Positions 39,771-49,619 of a stretch of DNA of 64,000 nucleotides are shown piece after piece (the stretch's first letter is position 1; every line of letters begins with the position of its first letter). Location: the NCBI GenBank assembly GCA_003220685.1, contig QHTE01000049.1:1-64000 (forward strand), given 5' to 3'. The notes beneath the pieces were generated by a model that saw only the letters and a list, made by a program, of their open reading frames with translations, was not told the origin of the DNA and did not search any database. The DNA is from Candidatus Rokuibacteriota bacterium. GTDB lineage: Bacteria; Methylomirabilota; Methylomirabilia; Rokubacteriales; CSP1-6. The position numbers and the translations under genes were made by a program.

Positions 39771-39803
39771 GCGCACGGGAAGGGGGCAACCCTTCCCGTG
39801 CGC
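39771..39803 (-). terminator. Intrinsic terminator-like hairpin after pilA copy 1
   Basis: Perfect 14-bp stem GCGCACGGGAAGGG/CCCTTCCCGTGCGC, 5-nt loop; AT-rich stretch ATATTTGTGT follows on the minus strand. Confidence 0.8.
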
Positions 39804-39821
39804 GATGGAGCCGAGGCTCCC

Positions 39822-40214
39822 CTACGGCATGAAGACGGACGTGCCGTCACCCGTCGCGGAGACGGTGAAGAGGCCGTTCGTGGCGGAAGCGTAGGCGTAC
39901 GCCCCCCAACCCGCGGGCGGAAGCGGGACGCTGGCCATGAACGGACCGGCCACCTGCCCCTGGTTGTTCGTGGCAGCTACCGTGAGGTCGGTCAGGGCGG
40001 TGGGCACCTGGCCCATATGGGCGCCGTAGATCGAGATGGCCGACAAGAGGGCGCGGGAACTGGCCTGGGCATTGGCAATCCGCGCACGCGCCTGCACGTT
40101 GGCGTAGAGCGGGATGGCGATGGCCGCCAGGATGCCGATGATCGCGACGACGATCATCAGCTCGATCAGGGTGAAGCCTCGCTGGTTCCGCTTCTTCGTC
40201 CACCACTGAAACAT
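39822..40214 (-). CDS. pilA: Type IV pilin, copy 1
   Basis: [68 protein letters not shown]. Confidence 0.94.
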   Translation of the reverse strand: MFQWWTKKRNQRGFTLIELMIVVAIIGILAAIAIPLYANVQARARIANAQASSRALLSAISIYGAHMGQVPTALTDLTVAATNNQGQVAGPFMASVPLPPAGWGAYAYASATNGLFTVSATGDGTSVFMP

Positions 40215-40266
40215 TTGATCCTCCCTGTTAGGTGCTAAGTTACTCGAACCCGTTGCACTCTCTTAG

Positions 40267-40282
40267 TGCAGCTTCAGTGCCA
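40267..40282 (-). promoter_or_regulatory. Sigma54-type -24/-12 promoter upstream of pilA copy 1
   Basis: Minus strand TGGCACTGAAGCTGCA: GG-N10-GC, TGGCAC exact; about 53 nt upstream of the ATG. Confidence 0.8.
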
Positions 40283-40450
40283 TGCCCCAACGGCTGAACA
40301 TGTGGGCGTAATCAAGAACTTACAGGCCAAATTTCCGGCAATTGTACTCGCGCCCTGACAGGCCTTGGCATTGAGAGTGACCAAAAGCGTCAAGAGAGGC
40401 CTGTGGCAGAGAGCTCTGCAGAAATCGAGGCGTGGTCGTGAAAACAGAAA

Positions 40451-40483
40451 CGCGCCCGGGAACGGGGATCCGTCCCGGGCGCG
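40451..40483 (-). terminator. Intrinsic terminator-like hairpin after pilA copy 2
   Basis: Perfect 11-bp stem CGCGCCCGGGA/TCCCGGGCGCG, 11-nt loop; T-rich TTTCTGTTTT follows on the minus strand. Confidence 0.8.
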
Positions 40484-40501
40484 ATAAATTGCGAGGCTCC
40501 G

Positions 40502-40897
40502 TTACGGCATGAAGACGGACGTGCCGTCACCCGTTGCGGAGACGGTGAAGAGGCCGCTCGTGGCGGAAGCGTATTGGTACGCGCCCCAACCCGTCGGCGG
40601 AAGCGGGACGCTGGCCATGAACGGACCGGCCACCAGGCCCAGATTGTTGGTGGCCGCCGCCGTGAGGTTAGCCAGGGCGGTGGGCGGGGTGCCCATATGG
40701 GCGCCGTAGATCGAGATGGCCGACACGAGCGCGCGGGAACTGGCCTGGGCATTGGCAATCCGCGCACGCGCCTGGACGTTGGCGTAGAGCGGGATGGCGA
40801 TGGCCGCCAGGATGCCGATGATCGCGACGACGATCATCAACTCGATCAGGGTGAAGCCTCGCTGGCTCCCAACCTTCTTCATGCGGAACCGCATCAT
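40502..40897 (-). CDS. pilA: Type IV pilin, copy 2
   Basis: [56 protein letters not shown] Shine-Dalgarno upstream. Confidence 0.94.
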   Translation of the reverse strand: MMRFRMKKVGSQRGFTLIELMIVVAIIGILAAIAIPLYANVQARARIANAQASSRALVSAISIYGAHMGTPPTALANLTAAATNNLGLVAGPFMASVPLPPTGWGAYQYASATSGLFTVSATGDGTSVFMP

Positions 40898-40964
40898 GGT
40901 GAATTCCTCCTTGCCGCTTGTTTGCATTCTCTCGAGCCGTTGCTGTTGCTTGCGAAGGAGACGA

Positions 40965-40980
40965 TGCAGGACGAGTGCCA
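40965..40980 (-). promoter_or_regulatory. Sigma54-type -24/-12 promoter upstream of pilA copy 2
   Basis: Minus strand TGGCACTCGTCCTGCA: GG-N10-GC, TGGCAC exact; about 68 nt upstream of the ATG. Confidence 0.82.
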
Positions 40981-41108
40981 TTCCCAAAGTGCTGTTCTGG
41001 TAGCTACATACAGACCAATTTTCCGGATACGGCGACGAAAAGTGACGAGCCCGGTAGTATCCGCTGACAAGCAGCGTCAGCCCCGCTCGATTCGAGCGCG
41101 AGTGGGCA

Positions 41109-42494
41109 TCAGCTCGGAGAAGCCGAGCGTTGGCTGTGTTTCTGGAGCTTGTACCGGAATTGCCGGAAACTGACCCGCAGAAGCTCGGCGGCCCGAGTCT
41201 GAACCCCGCCGGTGCGTGCCAGGGCCATCTGGAGATACCGATTCTCGATCTGGTCCAGGGTCGCCTCCAGATCGAGCCCGTTAGCCGGAATCTCGACCTG
41301 TACGTCCTGCGAGACACCCGATTGCTGGAGGTCGGGGGGCAGCGCCTCGGCTTCGAGCATGTCGCCGCTGCCCAGGACCAGCGCCCGCTCGATCACATTC
41401 TCAAGCTCGCGAATGTTGCCGGGCCAGCGGTAGTTCTCGAGGATCGCGAGGGCCTCCGGGCTGACGCCCTTCACGGATTTCCCAAGCTCGAAGGAGATTT
41501 TCCGGACGAAGTGGGCGGCCAGGAGTGGGATGTCTTCCCGGCGTTCTCGGAGCGGCGGCAGCTGGATGGGAATCACGTTGAGTCGGTAGAAGAGGTCCTC
41601 GCGGAGGATGCCGTCGGCAACCGCCTTGGCCACGTCGCGATTCGAGGCGGCGATCAACCGCACGTCGACCTTGATGTCGCGCGTGTCGCCGACGCGGCGG
41701 ATCTCGCGCTCCTGAATCGCCCGCAGAAGCTTGACCTGAACGGACTGGGGCACCTCGGTGACCTCGTCGAGGAAGAGACTGCCGCCATTGGCGGCGGCGA
41801 ACAGCCCGACGGTGTTGGCGACGGCGCCGGTGAACGCACCCTTCACGTGTCCGAAGAGCTCGGATTCCATGAGGGTCTCGGGAATGGCACCGCAATTGAC
41901 CGAGACGAACGGGCCGGCGCGGCGCGGACTCTCCTGGTGAATCGCCTGCGCCACCAGCTCCTTGCCGGTCCCGCTCTCGCCCGTGACCATCACCGTCGAG
42001 AGTCCGTCGGCGGTCTTTCGGATCACCTCGAGCAGCTCGACCATTTGCCGGCTCTTGCCGACGAAACTCTCGAAACCGCGCTCGCGCCGGAGCTGCGTCC
42101 TGAGCTCGCGGTTCTCGTCCTGCAGGCGCTTGCGCTCGAGCGCGTTGGCGATCGTCAGCTTGATCTCGTCGAGCTTGAACGGCTTGGTGACGTAGTCGTA
42201 GGCGCCCAGCTTCATGGCCTCGACCGCCGTTTCGGTCGACGCGAAGGCGGTCACCACGAGGACGACGGTGCTGGGGGAGTGCTCCTTCGCGGCGCGCAGG
42301 ACGGCGATGCCGTCCACCTTCCGCATTCTCAGATCGGTGATCACAAGGTCGAACGATTCGCTCTTGATCACCTCGACGGCCTGCTCGCCGCCCTCGGCGA
42401 CCGTGACCTCGTGACCGGCTTGCTTCAACATGATCGCGAGGAGCTCGCGCATGCTCCGTTCGTCGTCGACGATGAGCACTCGGGTGTCAGGCAT
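41109..42494 (-). CDS. pilR: NtrC-family sigma54-dependent response regulator
   Basis: Receiver LIVDDERSMRELL; AAA+ [21 protein letters not shown]; Fis-type HTH C-terminus; next to pilS and pilA. Confidence 0.93.
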   Translation of the reverse strand: MPDTRVLIVDDERSMRELLAIMLKQAGHEVTVAEGGEQAVEVIKSESFDLVITDLRMRKVDGIAVLRAAKEHSPSTVVLVVTAFASTETAVEAMKLGAYDYVTKPFKLDEIKLTIANALERKRLQDENRELRTQLRRERGFESFVGKSRQMVELLEVIRKTADGLSTVMVTGESGTGKELVAQAIHQESPRRAGPFVSVNCGAIPETLMESELFGHVKGAFTGAVANTVGLFAAANGGSLFLDEVTEVPQSVQVKLLRAIQEREIRRVGDTRDIKVDVRLIAASNRDVAKAVADGILREDLFYRLNVIPIQLPPLRERREDIPLLAAHFVRKISFELGKSVKGVSPEALAILENYRWPGNIRELENVIERALVLGSGDMLEAEALPPDLQQSGVSQDVQVEIPANGLDLEATLDQIENRYLQMALARTGGVQTRAAELLRVSFRQFRYKLQKHSQRSASPS

Positions 42495-44103
42495 GGCGGG
42501 ACGGCAGGGTAAGGGTAAAGGTCGTGCCCAGGCCCGGCGAGCTGCGGACGTCGATGTCCCCCCCGTGCTCCTGGACGACGCGGTGGACGAGGGCGAGCCC
42601 GAGCCCGGTCCCCTCCGACTTGGTCGAGAAGAAGGGCTCGAACACGTGGGCGATGTCGCCCGCGGCGATGCCCTCGCCGGTGTCGCCGACCGAGACCTCG
42701 AGCGTGTCGCCCCGAACGGCGACGGCGACGCGAAGCTCACCGCCCTCCGGCATCGCCTCGACCGCGTTCAAGCAGAGATTCCACAAAATCTGCCGGAATT
42801 GCTGCGCGTCGACCGGCCACAGCACCGACGTCGCGAACTCACGGATCACCTTGAGGCTGCCGGGACTGGCGCGGTGCTCCAGCAGCAGGAGCACTTCCTC
42901 GGCCGCGGCCGCCACGTCGAAGGTCGCGATCGACAGGGGCGCGGGGCGCGCGTACTCGAGGAAATTCTTGATGATGTGATTGAGCCGCTCGGACTCGCGC
43001 GCGACGATCTGCGAGAGGCGCTCGCGGGCGTCCTCCGCGGTGTGCGGGCTGGTGAGGACTTCGATCGCGCCGGTGAGGGAGGCGAGCGGGTTACGAATCT
43101 CGTGCGCGATGTTCGCGGCCATCCGCCCGACCGTCGCGAGTCGATCGGCTTGCCGCATCCGCGACTCCATCGCGCGAATCGCCGAGAAATCCTCGCAGGC
43201 GATGATCAACCCCAGCCGCTCGCCTTCGCCGGACCGGAGCGCGGAGAAGGTCATGCGCACCGGCACCGTCGAGCCGTCGGGCCGGCGCAGCGCCGTCTCG
43301 TGCCGCATGGACGCGCGCGGGTTGGCGTCGATCGTCGCCTCGATCGAGGCCAGCGGCACAGCCGCTCCGATCAGCGCCGGCCAGCTGTGGCCGATCGCTT
43401 GCGTCACTGTCAGCCCGGTGATCTCCTCGGCGGCGCGGTTCAACGCCGTCATCTGATATTCGCGATCGAGCGCGATCAGCCCGGTGCCGGCGGACTGGAA
43501 GATCAGGTCCTTGAAGGCCTGGAGGTCGCGAAGGTCCTTGTGCCGCGTCTCGAGCTCCTGACGGGTCGCGCGGTACCGTTCGCCAAGCCCACCCGCGACG
43601 ATCGCCACCACGAGAAGGGTCGCCGCGTTGAGGAACATCGTGACGAGCTCGAGCGCCGTCGTCTCCTGCGGCGGGTCGAAGAAGACCGTCAGCGGCAAGA
43701 CCGTCCGGACGGTCACGATCCCCGTATAGAAGACGCTCGAGATCGCCGCGATGGCGAGGCCCCGGGTGCGCGAGAGCATCACGCAGGCGGCGGTGACCGA
43801 GAGCACGTACAGGAAGGTGAAGATCGACCGGGCGCCGCCGGTGGCGGCGACCACGGCCGTGATGAGCGCGGAGTCGAGCAGGCAGATGAACCACGCGAGC
43901 CGGAGCGGCTGCGGCGGCGGCCCGAGCAGGAGCATCGCGCTCGACGACGTGAGCGCGATGATCAGCGCGACCGCGAGGATCTGGCTCTCGCCCGGCATGA
44001 GGCCGGGCGGCACGAACGGCGCGAGCGCCAGCAGGACCAGCGAGACCCCGAGCCGTGCCCAGGCGAATCCCCGCAATGGCCCGCCGACGGTGAGCGCTTT
44101 CAC
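42487..44103 (-). CDS. pilS: Membrane sensor histidine kinase with PAS
   Basis: GTG start VKALTVGGPL; TM segments; NIAHEIRNPLASLTGAIEVL; GTGLGLALVHRVV. Confidence 0.9.
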   Translation of the reverse strand: MKALTVGGPLRGFAWARLGVSLVLLALAPFVPPGLMPGESQILAVALIIALTSSSAMLLLGPPPQPLRLAWFICLLDSALITAVVAATGGARSIFTFLYVLSVTAACVMLSRTRGLAIAAISSVFYTGIVTVRTVLPLTVFFDPPQETTALELVTMFLNAATLLVVAIVAGGLGERYRATRQELETRHKDLRDLQAFKDLIFQSAGTGLIALDREYQMTALNRAAEEITGLTVTQAIGHSWPALIGAAVPLASIEATIDANPRASMRHETALRRPDGSTVPVRMTFSALRSGEGERLGLIIACEDFSAIRAMESRMRQADRLATVGRMAANIAHEIRNPLASLTGAIEVLTSPHTAEDARERLSQIVARESERLNHIIKNFLEYARPAPLSIATFDVAAAAEEVLLLLEHRASPGSLKVIREFATSVLWPVDAQQFRQILWNLCLNAVEAMPEGGELRVAVAVRGDTLEVSVGDTGEGIAAGDIAHVFEPFFSTKSEGTGLGLALVHRVVQEHGGDIDVRSSPGLGTTFTLTLPSRHA

Positions 44104-45305
44104 TACTTCATCAAGGTGACCAGACGGAAGATCGGCAGGTACATCGCGACGACGAGGCCGCCGACGACCACGCCCAGGAAGACGATCATGATCGGCTCGA
44201 GCAACGATGTCAGCGCGGTGACCGCCGTGTCGACCTCGTCGTCGTAAAAGTCGGCGATCTTGGAGAGCATCTGGTCGAGCGCACCGGTGTTCTCGCCGAC
44301 GTTGATCATGTGGACGACCATGGGCGGGAAGACGGTGCTCCCCTTGAGCGGCTCCGAGAGCGTCCGGCCCGAGGTGACGGCGGTCCGGGCCTGCATCACG
44401 GTTCGCTCGACGACCCGGTTGCCGGCCGAACGCGCGGTGATGAGCAGCCCCTCGAGGATCGGGACACCGGACGAGATGAGCGTGCCGAGCGTCCGGGTGA
44501 AGCGCGCGACGGCGACCTTGCGGATGAGCATGCCGACGACCGGCACCTTCAGGAGGAACGTGTCGATCACGGTACTGCCGTGCTCGGTGTTGTAGTAGCG
44601 CTTGAGCGCGTAGATCGCGCCGGCGCCCACGCCCACCATGATGAGGATGTACTTCTGCGTAAACTCCGATATCCACATCACTATCTTCGTCGGCAGCGGC
44701 AGGTCGGCGCCGAGTCCCTGGAACATCTTCGCGAACGTCGGGATGACGAAGATCATCATGAAGACGATGACCAGCACCGCCACGCTGATGATGGTGATGG
44801 GGTACACCATGGCGCCCTTCACCTTGCTCTTGAGCTTGGCCGCCTTCTCGATGTAGCCCGACAGGCGCTGCAGGACGACGTCGAGCACACCGCCGGACTC
44901 GCCGACCTGGAGCATGTTGGTGAACAGGTCGTTGAAGACCTTGGGGTACTTACGGTACGACTCGGCCAACGTGGCGCCACCCTCGACCTCGCGCGCGATC
45001 TTGCCGGTGACGTGGCGCAAGGCCTTCGAGTCGCTCTGCTCCGAGAGAATCGAGAGGCACTGCGCGATCGGTAGACCAGCGTCGACCATCGTGGAGAACT
45101 GCCGCGTGTAGATCGCCAGGTCCTTGTCCTTGACCTTGCCGCCGATCTTCTTGATGCCGGTGGGCTTGGCCAACCGCTCCTGCACCGAGGTCGCGACGAC
45201 GCCCCTCGCCCGCAGCGCCGTGACAGCCGCGGGTCGGTCGTTCGCTTCGATCTCGCCGGAGACGACGGCTCCGCCGGATCGTCCGCGAAAGGCGTACGTG
45301 GCCAT
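44103..45305 (-). CDS. pilC: Type IV pilus inner-membrane platform protein
   Basis: IYTRQFSTMVDAGLPIAQCLSILSEQ; MLQVGESGGVLDVVLQRLSGYIEK; T2SF domain. Confidence 0.95.
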   Translation of the reverse strand: MATYAFRGRSGGAVVSGEIEANDRPAAVTALRARGVVATSVQERLAKPTGIKKIGGKVKDKDLAIYTRQFSTMVDAGLPIAQCLSILSEQSDSKALRHVTGKIAREVEGGATLAESYRKYPKVFNDLFTNMLQVGESGGVLDVVLQRLSGYIEKAAKLKSKVKGAMVYPITIISVAVLVIVFMMIFVIPTFAKMFQGLGADLPLPTKIVMWISEFTQKYILIMVGVGAGAIYALKRYYNTEHGSTVIDTFLLKVPVVGMLIRKVAVARFTRTLGTLISSGVPILEGLLITARSAGNRVVERTVMQARTAVTSGRTLSEPLKGSTVFPPMVVHMINVGENTGALDQMLSKIADFYDDEVDTAVTALTSLLEPIMIVFLGVVVGGLVVAMYLPIFRLVTLMK

Positions 45306-45319
45306 GATCTGAGCTCCTC

Positions 45320-46438
45320 CTACCGTTTGGCGAACGGTGAGACGCCGGCGCCCGCACTGGCAGTGGCCGCCGGACCTTCGTGCGCGAGGAGCTGCAGCAG
45401 CTCCTCGACCAGCATCGATCTATTCAGCGCGTCTTCGCGCGTGATCAGGTGCCGCTTCGTGAGATCGGAGAGTGACTGGTTCATCGTCTGCATCCCGAAT
45501 TTCTGTCCGGTCGCGATCGCGGAATACACCTGGTGGATCTTCTCTTCGCGGATGAGATTCCGAATGGCGGGTGTGGCGACCATGATCTCGAGCGACATCA
45601 CGCGTCCGCCGCCGACCTTCGGAATGAGCGTCTGCGAGAGCACGCCCTCGAGCACGAGCGCCAGCTGCGCCCGCACCTGGGCCTGCTGCGCGGTCGGGAA
45701 CACGTCGATGATTCGGTTCATCGTCTGGGCGCAGGAGTTCGTGTGCAGGGTGCCGAAGGTCAGGTGACCGGTCTCCGCGATCGTCAGTGCGGCCGCGATC
45801 GTCTCGAGGTCGCGCATCTCGCCGACGAGCACGACGTCCGGGTCCTGCCGGAGGATCGATTTGAGCGCCTTAGTGAAGGACTGCGTGTCGGCGAAGACTT
45901 CGCGCTGGTTGACGAGGCACGACTTGTGCGGGTGGACGAACTCAATCGGGTCCTCGATCGTCATGATGTGATCGTGGCGCTCCCTGTTGATCTTGTCGAT
46001 CATGGCCGCGAGCGTCGTCGACTTTCCCGACCCGGTCGGTCCGGTCACGAGGATCAGCCCCTTGGGCCGGTCGGCGAGCTGCTGGACGATCTGGGGAAGC
46101 CCAAGCTCCTCGAAGGACCGGATCTTGTACGGGATGACGCGGATCGCGCAGCCGACCGCGCCGCGCTGCCGATAGACGTTACAGCGGAAGCGCGCCAGGC
46201 CCTGGATGCCGAAGGAGAGGTCGAGCTCGTTCTCCTCCTCGAACTTCTGCTTCTGGCCCTCGTTCAGGACGCTATAGGAGAGCCGCTGGGTGTCCTGCGG
46301 CGTCAAGACCTCGAACTGATTGAGCTGGTTGAGGCTGCCGTTGACGCGGATCTGCGGATACGTTCCGCTCGTGATGTGCAGGTCCGACGCCCCCCGGTCC
46401 ACCATAAGCTGCAGGAGATCGGCCATATTGGCGGCCAT
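45320..46438 (-). CDS. pilT: Type IV pilus retraction ATPase
   Basis: MADLLQLMVDRGASDLHITSG; VTGPTGSGKSTTLAAMID; AETGHLTFGTLHTN. Confidence 0.96.
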   Translation of the reverse strand: MAANMADLLQLMVDRGASDLHITSGTYPQIRVNGSLNQLNQFEVLTPQDTQRLSYSVLNEGQKQKFEEENELDLSFGIQGLARFRCNVYRQRGAVGCAIRVIPYKIRSFEELGLPQIVQQLADRPKGLILVTGPTGSGKSTTLAAMIDKINRERHDHIMTIEDPIEFVHPHKSCLVNQREVFADTQSFTKALKSILRQDPDVVLVGEMRDLETIAAALTIAETGHLTFGTLHTNSCAQTMNRIIDVFPTAQQAQVRAQLALVLEGVLSQTLIPKVGGGRVMSLEIMVATPAIRNLIREEKIHQVYSAIATGQKFGMQTMNQSLSDLTKRHLITREDALNRSMLVEELLQLLAHEGPAATASAGAGVSPFAKR

Positions 46439-46465
46439 CGTGCCTCCCGACGCAAATGCCCCTGT

Positions 46466-48205
46466 TTAAGACAGGGTAACCCTGAGCACTTCGTCGATCG
46501 TTGTAGTTCCTTCAATGACCTTCATAAGCCCGGCTTGCCGCAACGACCTCATACCCGCCGCCTGCGCGAGCGAGCGCAGCTCGGCGGTGGGGGCACTCTT
46601 CAGGATGGCGTCGCGGAGCTCCTCGGAGACCGGCATGACCTCGTAGATCGCAATGCGGCCCTTCATTCCCGTGAAGTTACAGGCCGCGCAGCCCTTGCCC
46701 TTGTAGAGCTGCAGTTTCCCTTTTCCGGTCGGAACGTACCCATACGGGACGAGGCTTCCCTCGTCGGCCTCGTACGGCTCCCGGCACTGCCTGCACACCT
46801 TCCGACCCAGTCGCTGCGCCAGAATGAGGAGCAGCGACGATGCCACCAGGAACGCCGGGATGCCCATGTCGAGGAGCCGGGCGACCGTCGAGGGGCAGTC
46901 GTTGGTGTGCAGCGTAGAGAAGACCAGGTGGCCCGTGAGCGCGGCGCGAATGCTGATCTGCGCGGTCTCGAGATCGCGCGTCTCACCGACGAGGATCACG
47001 TCGGGGTCCTGCCGGAGGAAGGAGCGGAGCGCGGCCGCGAACGTCCGGCCGACGCCCTCATTGATCTGGACCTGGTTGACGCCCTTCAGGTTGTACTCGA
47101 CCGGATCCTCGGCCGTCATGATGTTCACGTCCGGCGAGTTGATCGTGTGGATGCCGGAGTAGAGCGTGGTGGTCTTGCCGGATCCGGTCGGTCCGGTGAT
47201 GAGCACCATGCCGTACGGCTGATGGATCGCGGCGTTGAACTTGTCGAGGCTCCAGTCGTCGAAGCCGAGCTGCGTGAGGTCGAGCTTCAACGACTCTTTG
47301 TCGAGGATTCGGAGGACGGCTTTCTCGCCGAAGATCGTCGGCAAGGTCGAGACGCGGAAGTCGATCTCGCGGCTGCTGTAGCGCAGCTTGATGCGGCCGT
47401 CCTGGGGCAGCCGGCGCTCGGCGATGTCGAGGTTCGACATGATCTTCAGGCGCGAGAGGATCGCCGACTCGAGCCGCTTCGGCGGCGCCAGCATCTCGTG
47501 CAGGACGCCGTCAATCCGGAAGCGGATGCGAAATATCTTCTCGTAGGACTCGAAGTGGATGTCGGAGGCGCCCTTCTGGATCGCGTCGACCAGCACCATG
47601 TTGACGAGCTTCACCACCGGCGCTTCGTCCGCCGACTCCTTCAGCTCGAAGACGTCGACCTTGGCGCCCTCTTCGCCGTCCTCGACGACCTCGACGTTGG
47701 CGAGGTCGGTTTGCATGTCCGACAGGACGGTGGAGATCGCCTCGGCCTTCGACTCGTAGTTGCGGTCGATCGCCTTCCTGATCGCCGTCTGCGACGCGAC
47801 CAGCGGCAATACCTGCAGATTCGTCATGAACGAGATGTCGTCCAGGGCGAACACGTTGGTCGGGTCGGCCATGGCGAGGGCGAGCGAGTTCCCCATCTTG
47901 CGGACCGGGACCACTTCGTACTTCCGCGCGATGGGCGCCGGCACGAGCTTCAACACGTCCGAATCGATGTCGAGCTGGGCGAGCGTGATCGACGGGACGC
48001 CGTACTGCCGCGACAGGAATCCGATGAGCTGATCTTCGTTGACGAAGTTCAGTCGGATGAGGACCGACCCGAGCTTCTCCGGCGAGCCCTTCTGCTCTGC
48101 GAGCGCCTTTTTGAGCTGATCGGCGGTGAGGAGTCCGTCCGCGACGAGGAGGTCCCCGAGGCGGCGGTTGACCGGCTGCCCGAGCTTCACCTGCTGCTGG
48201 GCCAT
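46466..48205 (-). CDS. pilB: Type IV pilus extension ATPase
   Basis: GASDIHFESYEK; ITGPTGSGKTTTLYSGIHTIN; CRQC...CAAC zinc motif. Confidence 0.96.
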   Translation of the reverse strand: MAQQQVKLGQPVNRRLGDLLVADGLLTADQLKKALAEQKGSPEKLGSVLIRLNFVNEDQLIGFLSRQYGVPSITLAQLDIDSDVLKLVPAPIARKYEVVPVRKMGNSLALAMADPTNVFALDDISFMTNLQVLPLVASQTAIRKAIDRNYESKAEAISTVLSDMQTDLANVEVVEDGEEGAKVDVFELKESADEAPVVKLVNMVLVDAIQKGASDIHFESYEKIFRIRFRIDGVLHEMLAPPKRLESAILSRLKIMSNLDIAERRLPQDGRIKLRYSSREIDFRVSTLPTIFGEKAVLRILDKESLKLDLTQLGFDDWSLDKFNAAIHQPYGMVLITGPTGSGKTTTLYSGIHTINSPDVNIMTAEDPVEYNLKGVNQVQINEGVGRTFAAALRSFLRQDPDVILVGETRDLETAQISIRAALTGHLVFSTLHTNDCPSTVARLLDMGIPAFLVASSLLLILAQRLGRKVCRQCREPYEADEGSLVPYGYVPTGKGKLQLYKGKGCAACNFTGMKGRIAIYEVMPVSEELRDAILKSAPTAELRSLAQAAGMRSLRQAGLMKVIEGTTTIDEVLRVTLS

Positions 48206-48214
48206 TGTAATCTT

Positions 48215-48751
48215 CTACTGTACCCCACCGAGTCGTTTCAACGTATCGGTAAAGGCCTTGTACGCATCGTCCTGATAAAGCACGAAAACGACGCGCTTCA
48301 GGCCCGTGGGGCTGCCCTTCAAATGAGACACGACGGCGTTGAGCATGGCGTTCGCGGAGACGGCCGGCGGCACGTGCCCGACGCCGGTTCCGAGTGCCGG
48401 AAGCGCGAGCGACGTGATGCGATGCTTGGCGGCCAGCGCGAGCACCGCGCGCGTCGTCGTCGCGATCTGCTCGCCGTCCGTCTTGAGGTCGGGGCCCATG
48501 ACGGCTGCGTGGATCACGTGGGTCGCGGCCAGGTTGCCGCCGGTGGTCAGCACGGCCTCGCCGACCTCGACGGGACCCTGCCGTATCGCCTCTTCTTCGA
48601 TGATGACGCCGCCCTTGCGCTTGATGGCGCTGGCCACGCCGGTGCTCATGGACAAGGTCGAGTTCGCCGCGTTGATGATCGCGTCGACTTCCCAATCGGT
48701 GATGTCGCCGCGCTCGATCGAGATGGACGATTGGCCGATTTTGAGCCTCAT
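48215..48751 (-). CDS. Macro-domain (ADP-ribose-binding/deacetylase-like) protein
   Basis: ERGDITDWEVDAIINAANSTLSMSTGVASAIKRKGG; ALPALGTGVGHVP. Confidence 0.88.
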   Translation of the reverse strand: MRLKIGQSSISIERGDITDWEVDAIINAANSTLSMSTGVASAIKRKGGVIIEEEAIRQGPVEVGEAVLTTGGNLAATHVIHAAVMGPDLKTDGEQIATTTRAVLALAAKHRITSLALPALGTGVGHVPPAVSANAMLNAVVSHLKGSPTGLKRVVFVLYQDDAYKAFTDTLKRLGGVQ

Positions 48752-49557
48752 GACCGTTTCTCGCGGCGCTCCCCGGCTTTGGCTGCCTCCCACGACTTCT
48801 CCAGCTCGTCGGGCGCGACCGCGCTGATCGAGGTGCCGCGCGCGGCCAGCTCCGCTTCCATGTCCGTGAAGCGCCGACGGAACTTCTCGATCGCGCCGTG
48901 GAGCGCGTCGTCGGCGTCGAGCGCCGAGAGCCGCGCCACGTTCACGAGCGAGAAGAGCGCGTCGCCGAGCTCTTCACGGATGCGTCCTGTGTCGCCCGAG
49001 GCCAGCGCCTCGGCGGCTTCCCGGATCTCCTCCTCCACCTTGAGCCACGCCGCGCGCGCGTCGGGCCAGTCGAAATTCACTCGCGCGGCCTTGCTCTGGA
49101 CTCGCTGCGCCCGCAGCAACGAGGGCAACGCGCGCGGGACACCGTCCAGCAGCGATCGCCGCTGACCTCGCGCCTCGGCCTCGCGCTGCTTGATCGTCTC
49201 CCACTGGACAAGCGCCTCGCTCGCAGTTCCGACCGACGCGTCGCCGAAGACGTGGGGATGTCGCCGCACCATCTTGTCGATGAGCTGGCCGATCAGATCG
49301 GTCATCGTGAAGTCGCCGCGCTCCTCCGCGACCCGGGCGTGGAAGACGATCTGGAACAGAAGATCGCCGAGCTCCTCGCGCACGGCCGCGCTGTGGCCGG
49401 ACTCGATCGCTTCCAGGACTTCGTAGGCTTCCTCGATCAGAAAGGGCTTGAGCGACGACGTCGTCTGCTCGCGATCCCATGGGCAGCCGCCCGGTTCACG
49501 GAGTCGTTTCATGACGTCGAGGAGCCGTTGAAAAAGAGCACCGGGGGAGTCGGTCAT
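48748..49557 (-). CDS. mazG: Nucleoside triphosphate pyrophosphohydrolase
   Basis: LREPGGCPWDREQTTSSLKPFLIEEAYEVLEAIESG; EELGDLLFQIVFHARVAEE. Confidence 0.95.
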   Translation of the reverse strand: MTDSPGALFQRLLDVMKRLREPGGCPWDREQTTSSLKPFLIEEAYEVLEAIESGHSAAVREELGDLLFQIVFHARVAEERGDFTMTDLIGQLIDKMVRRHPHVFGDASVGTASEALVQWETIKQREAEARGQRRSLLDGVPRALPSLLRAQRVQSKAARVNFDWPDARAAWLKVEEEIREAAEALASGDTGRIREELGDALFSLVNVARLSALDADDALHGAIEKFRRRFTDMEAELAARGTSISAVAPDELEKSWEAAKAGERREKRS

Positions 49558-49619
49558 TTCCGTTCCTGAGGCTAACCGATTATACAGCAAGGGTTTTCGC
49601 GTGTGCTAGGCTCACCCTC

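Noticed and set aside
45533-49165. 1210-aa plus-strand ORF across pilT/pilB/macro/mazG
   Set aside because: Antisense shadow ORF: Arg/Asp/His-rich low-information translation opposite four confidently identified genes; typical high-GC artefact.
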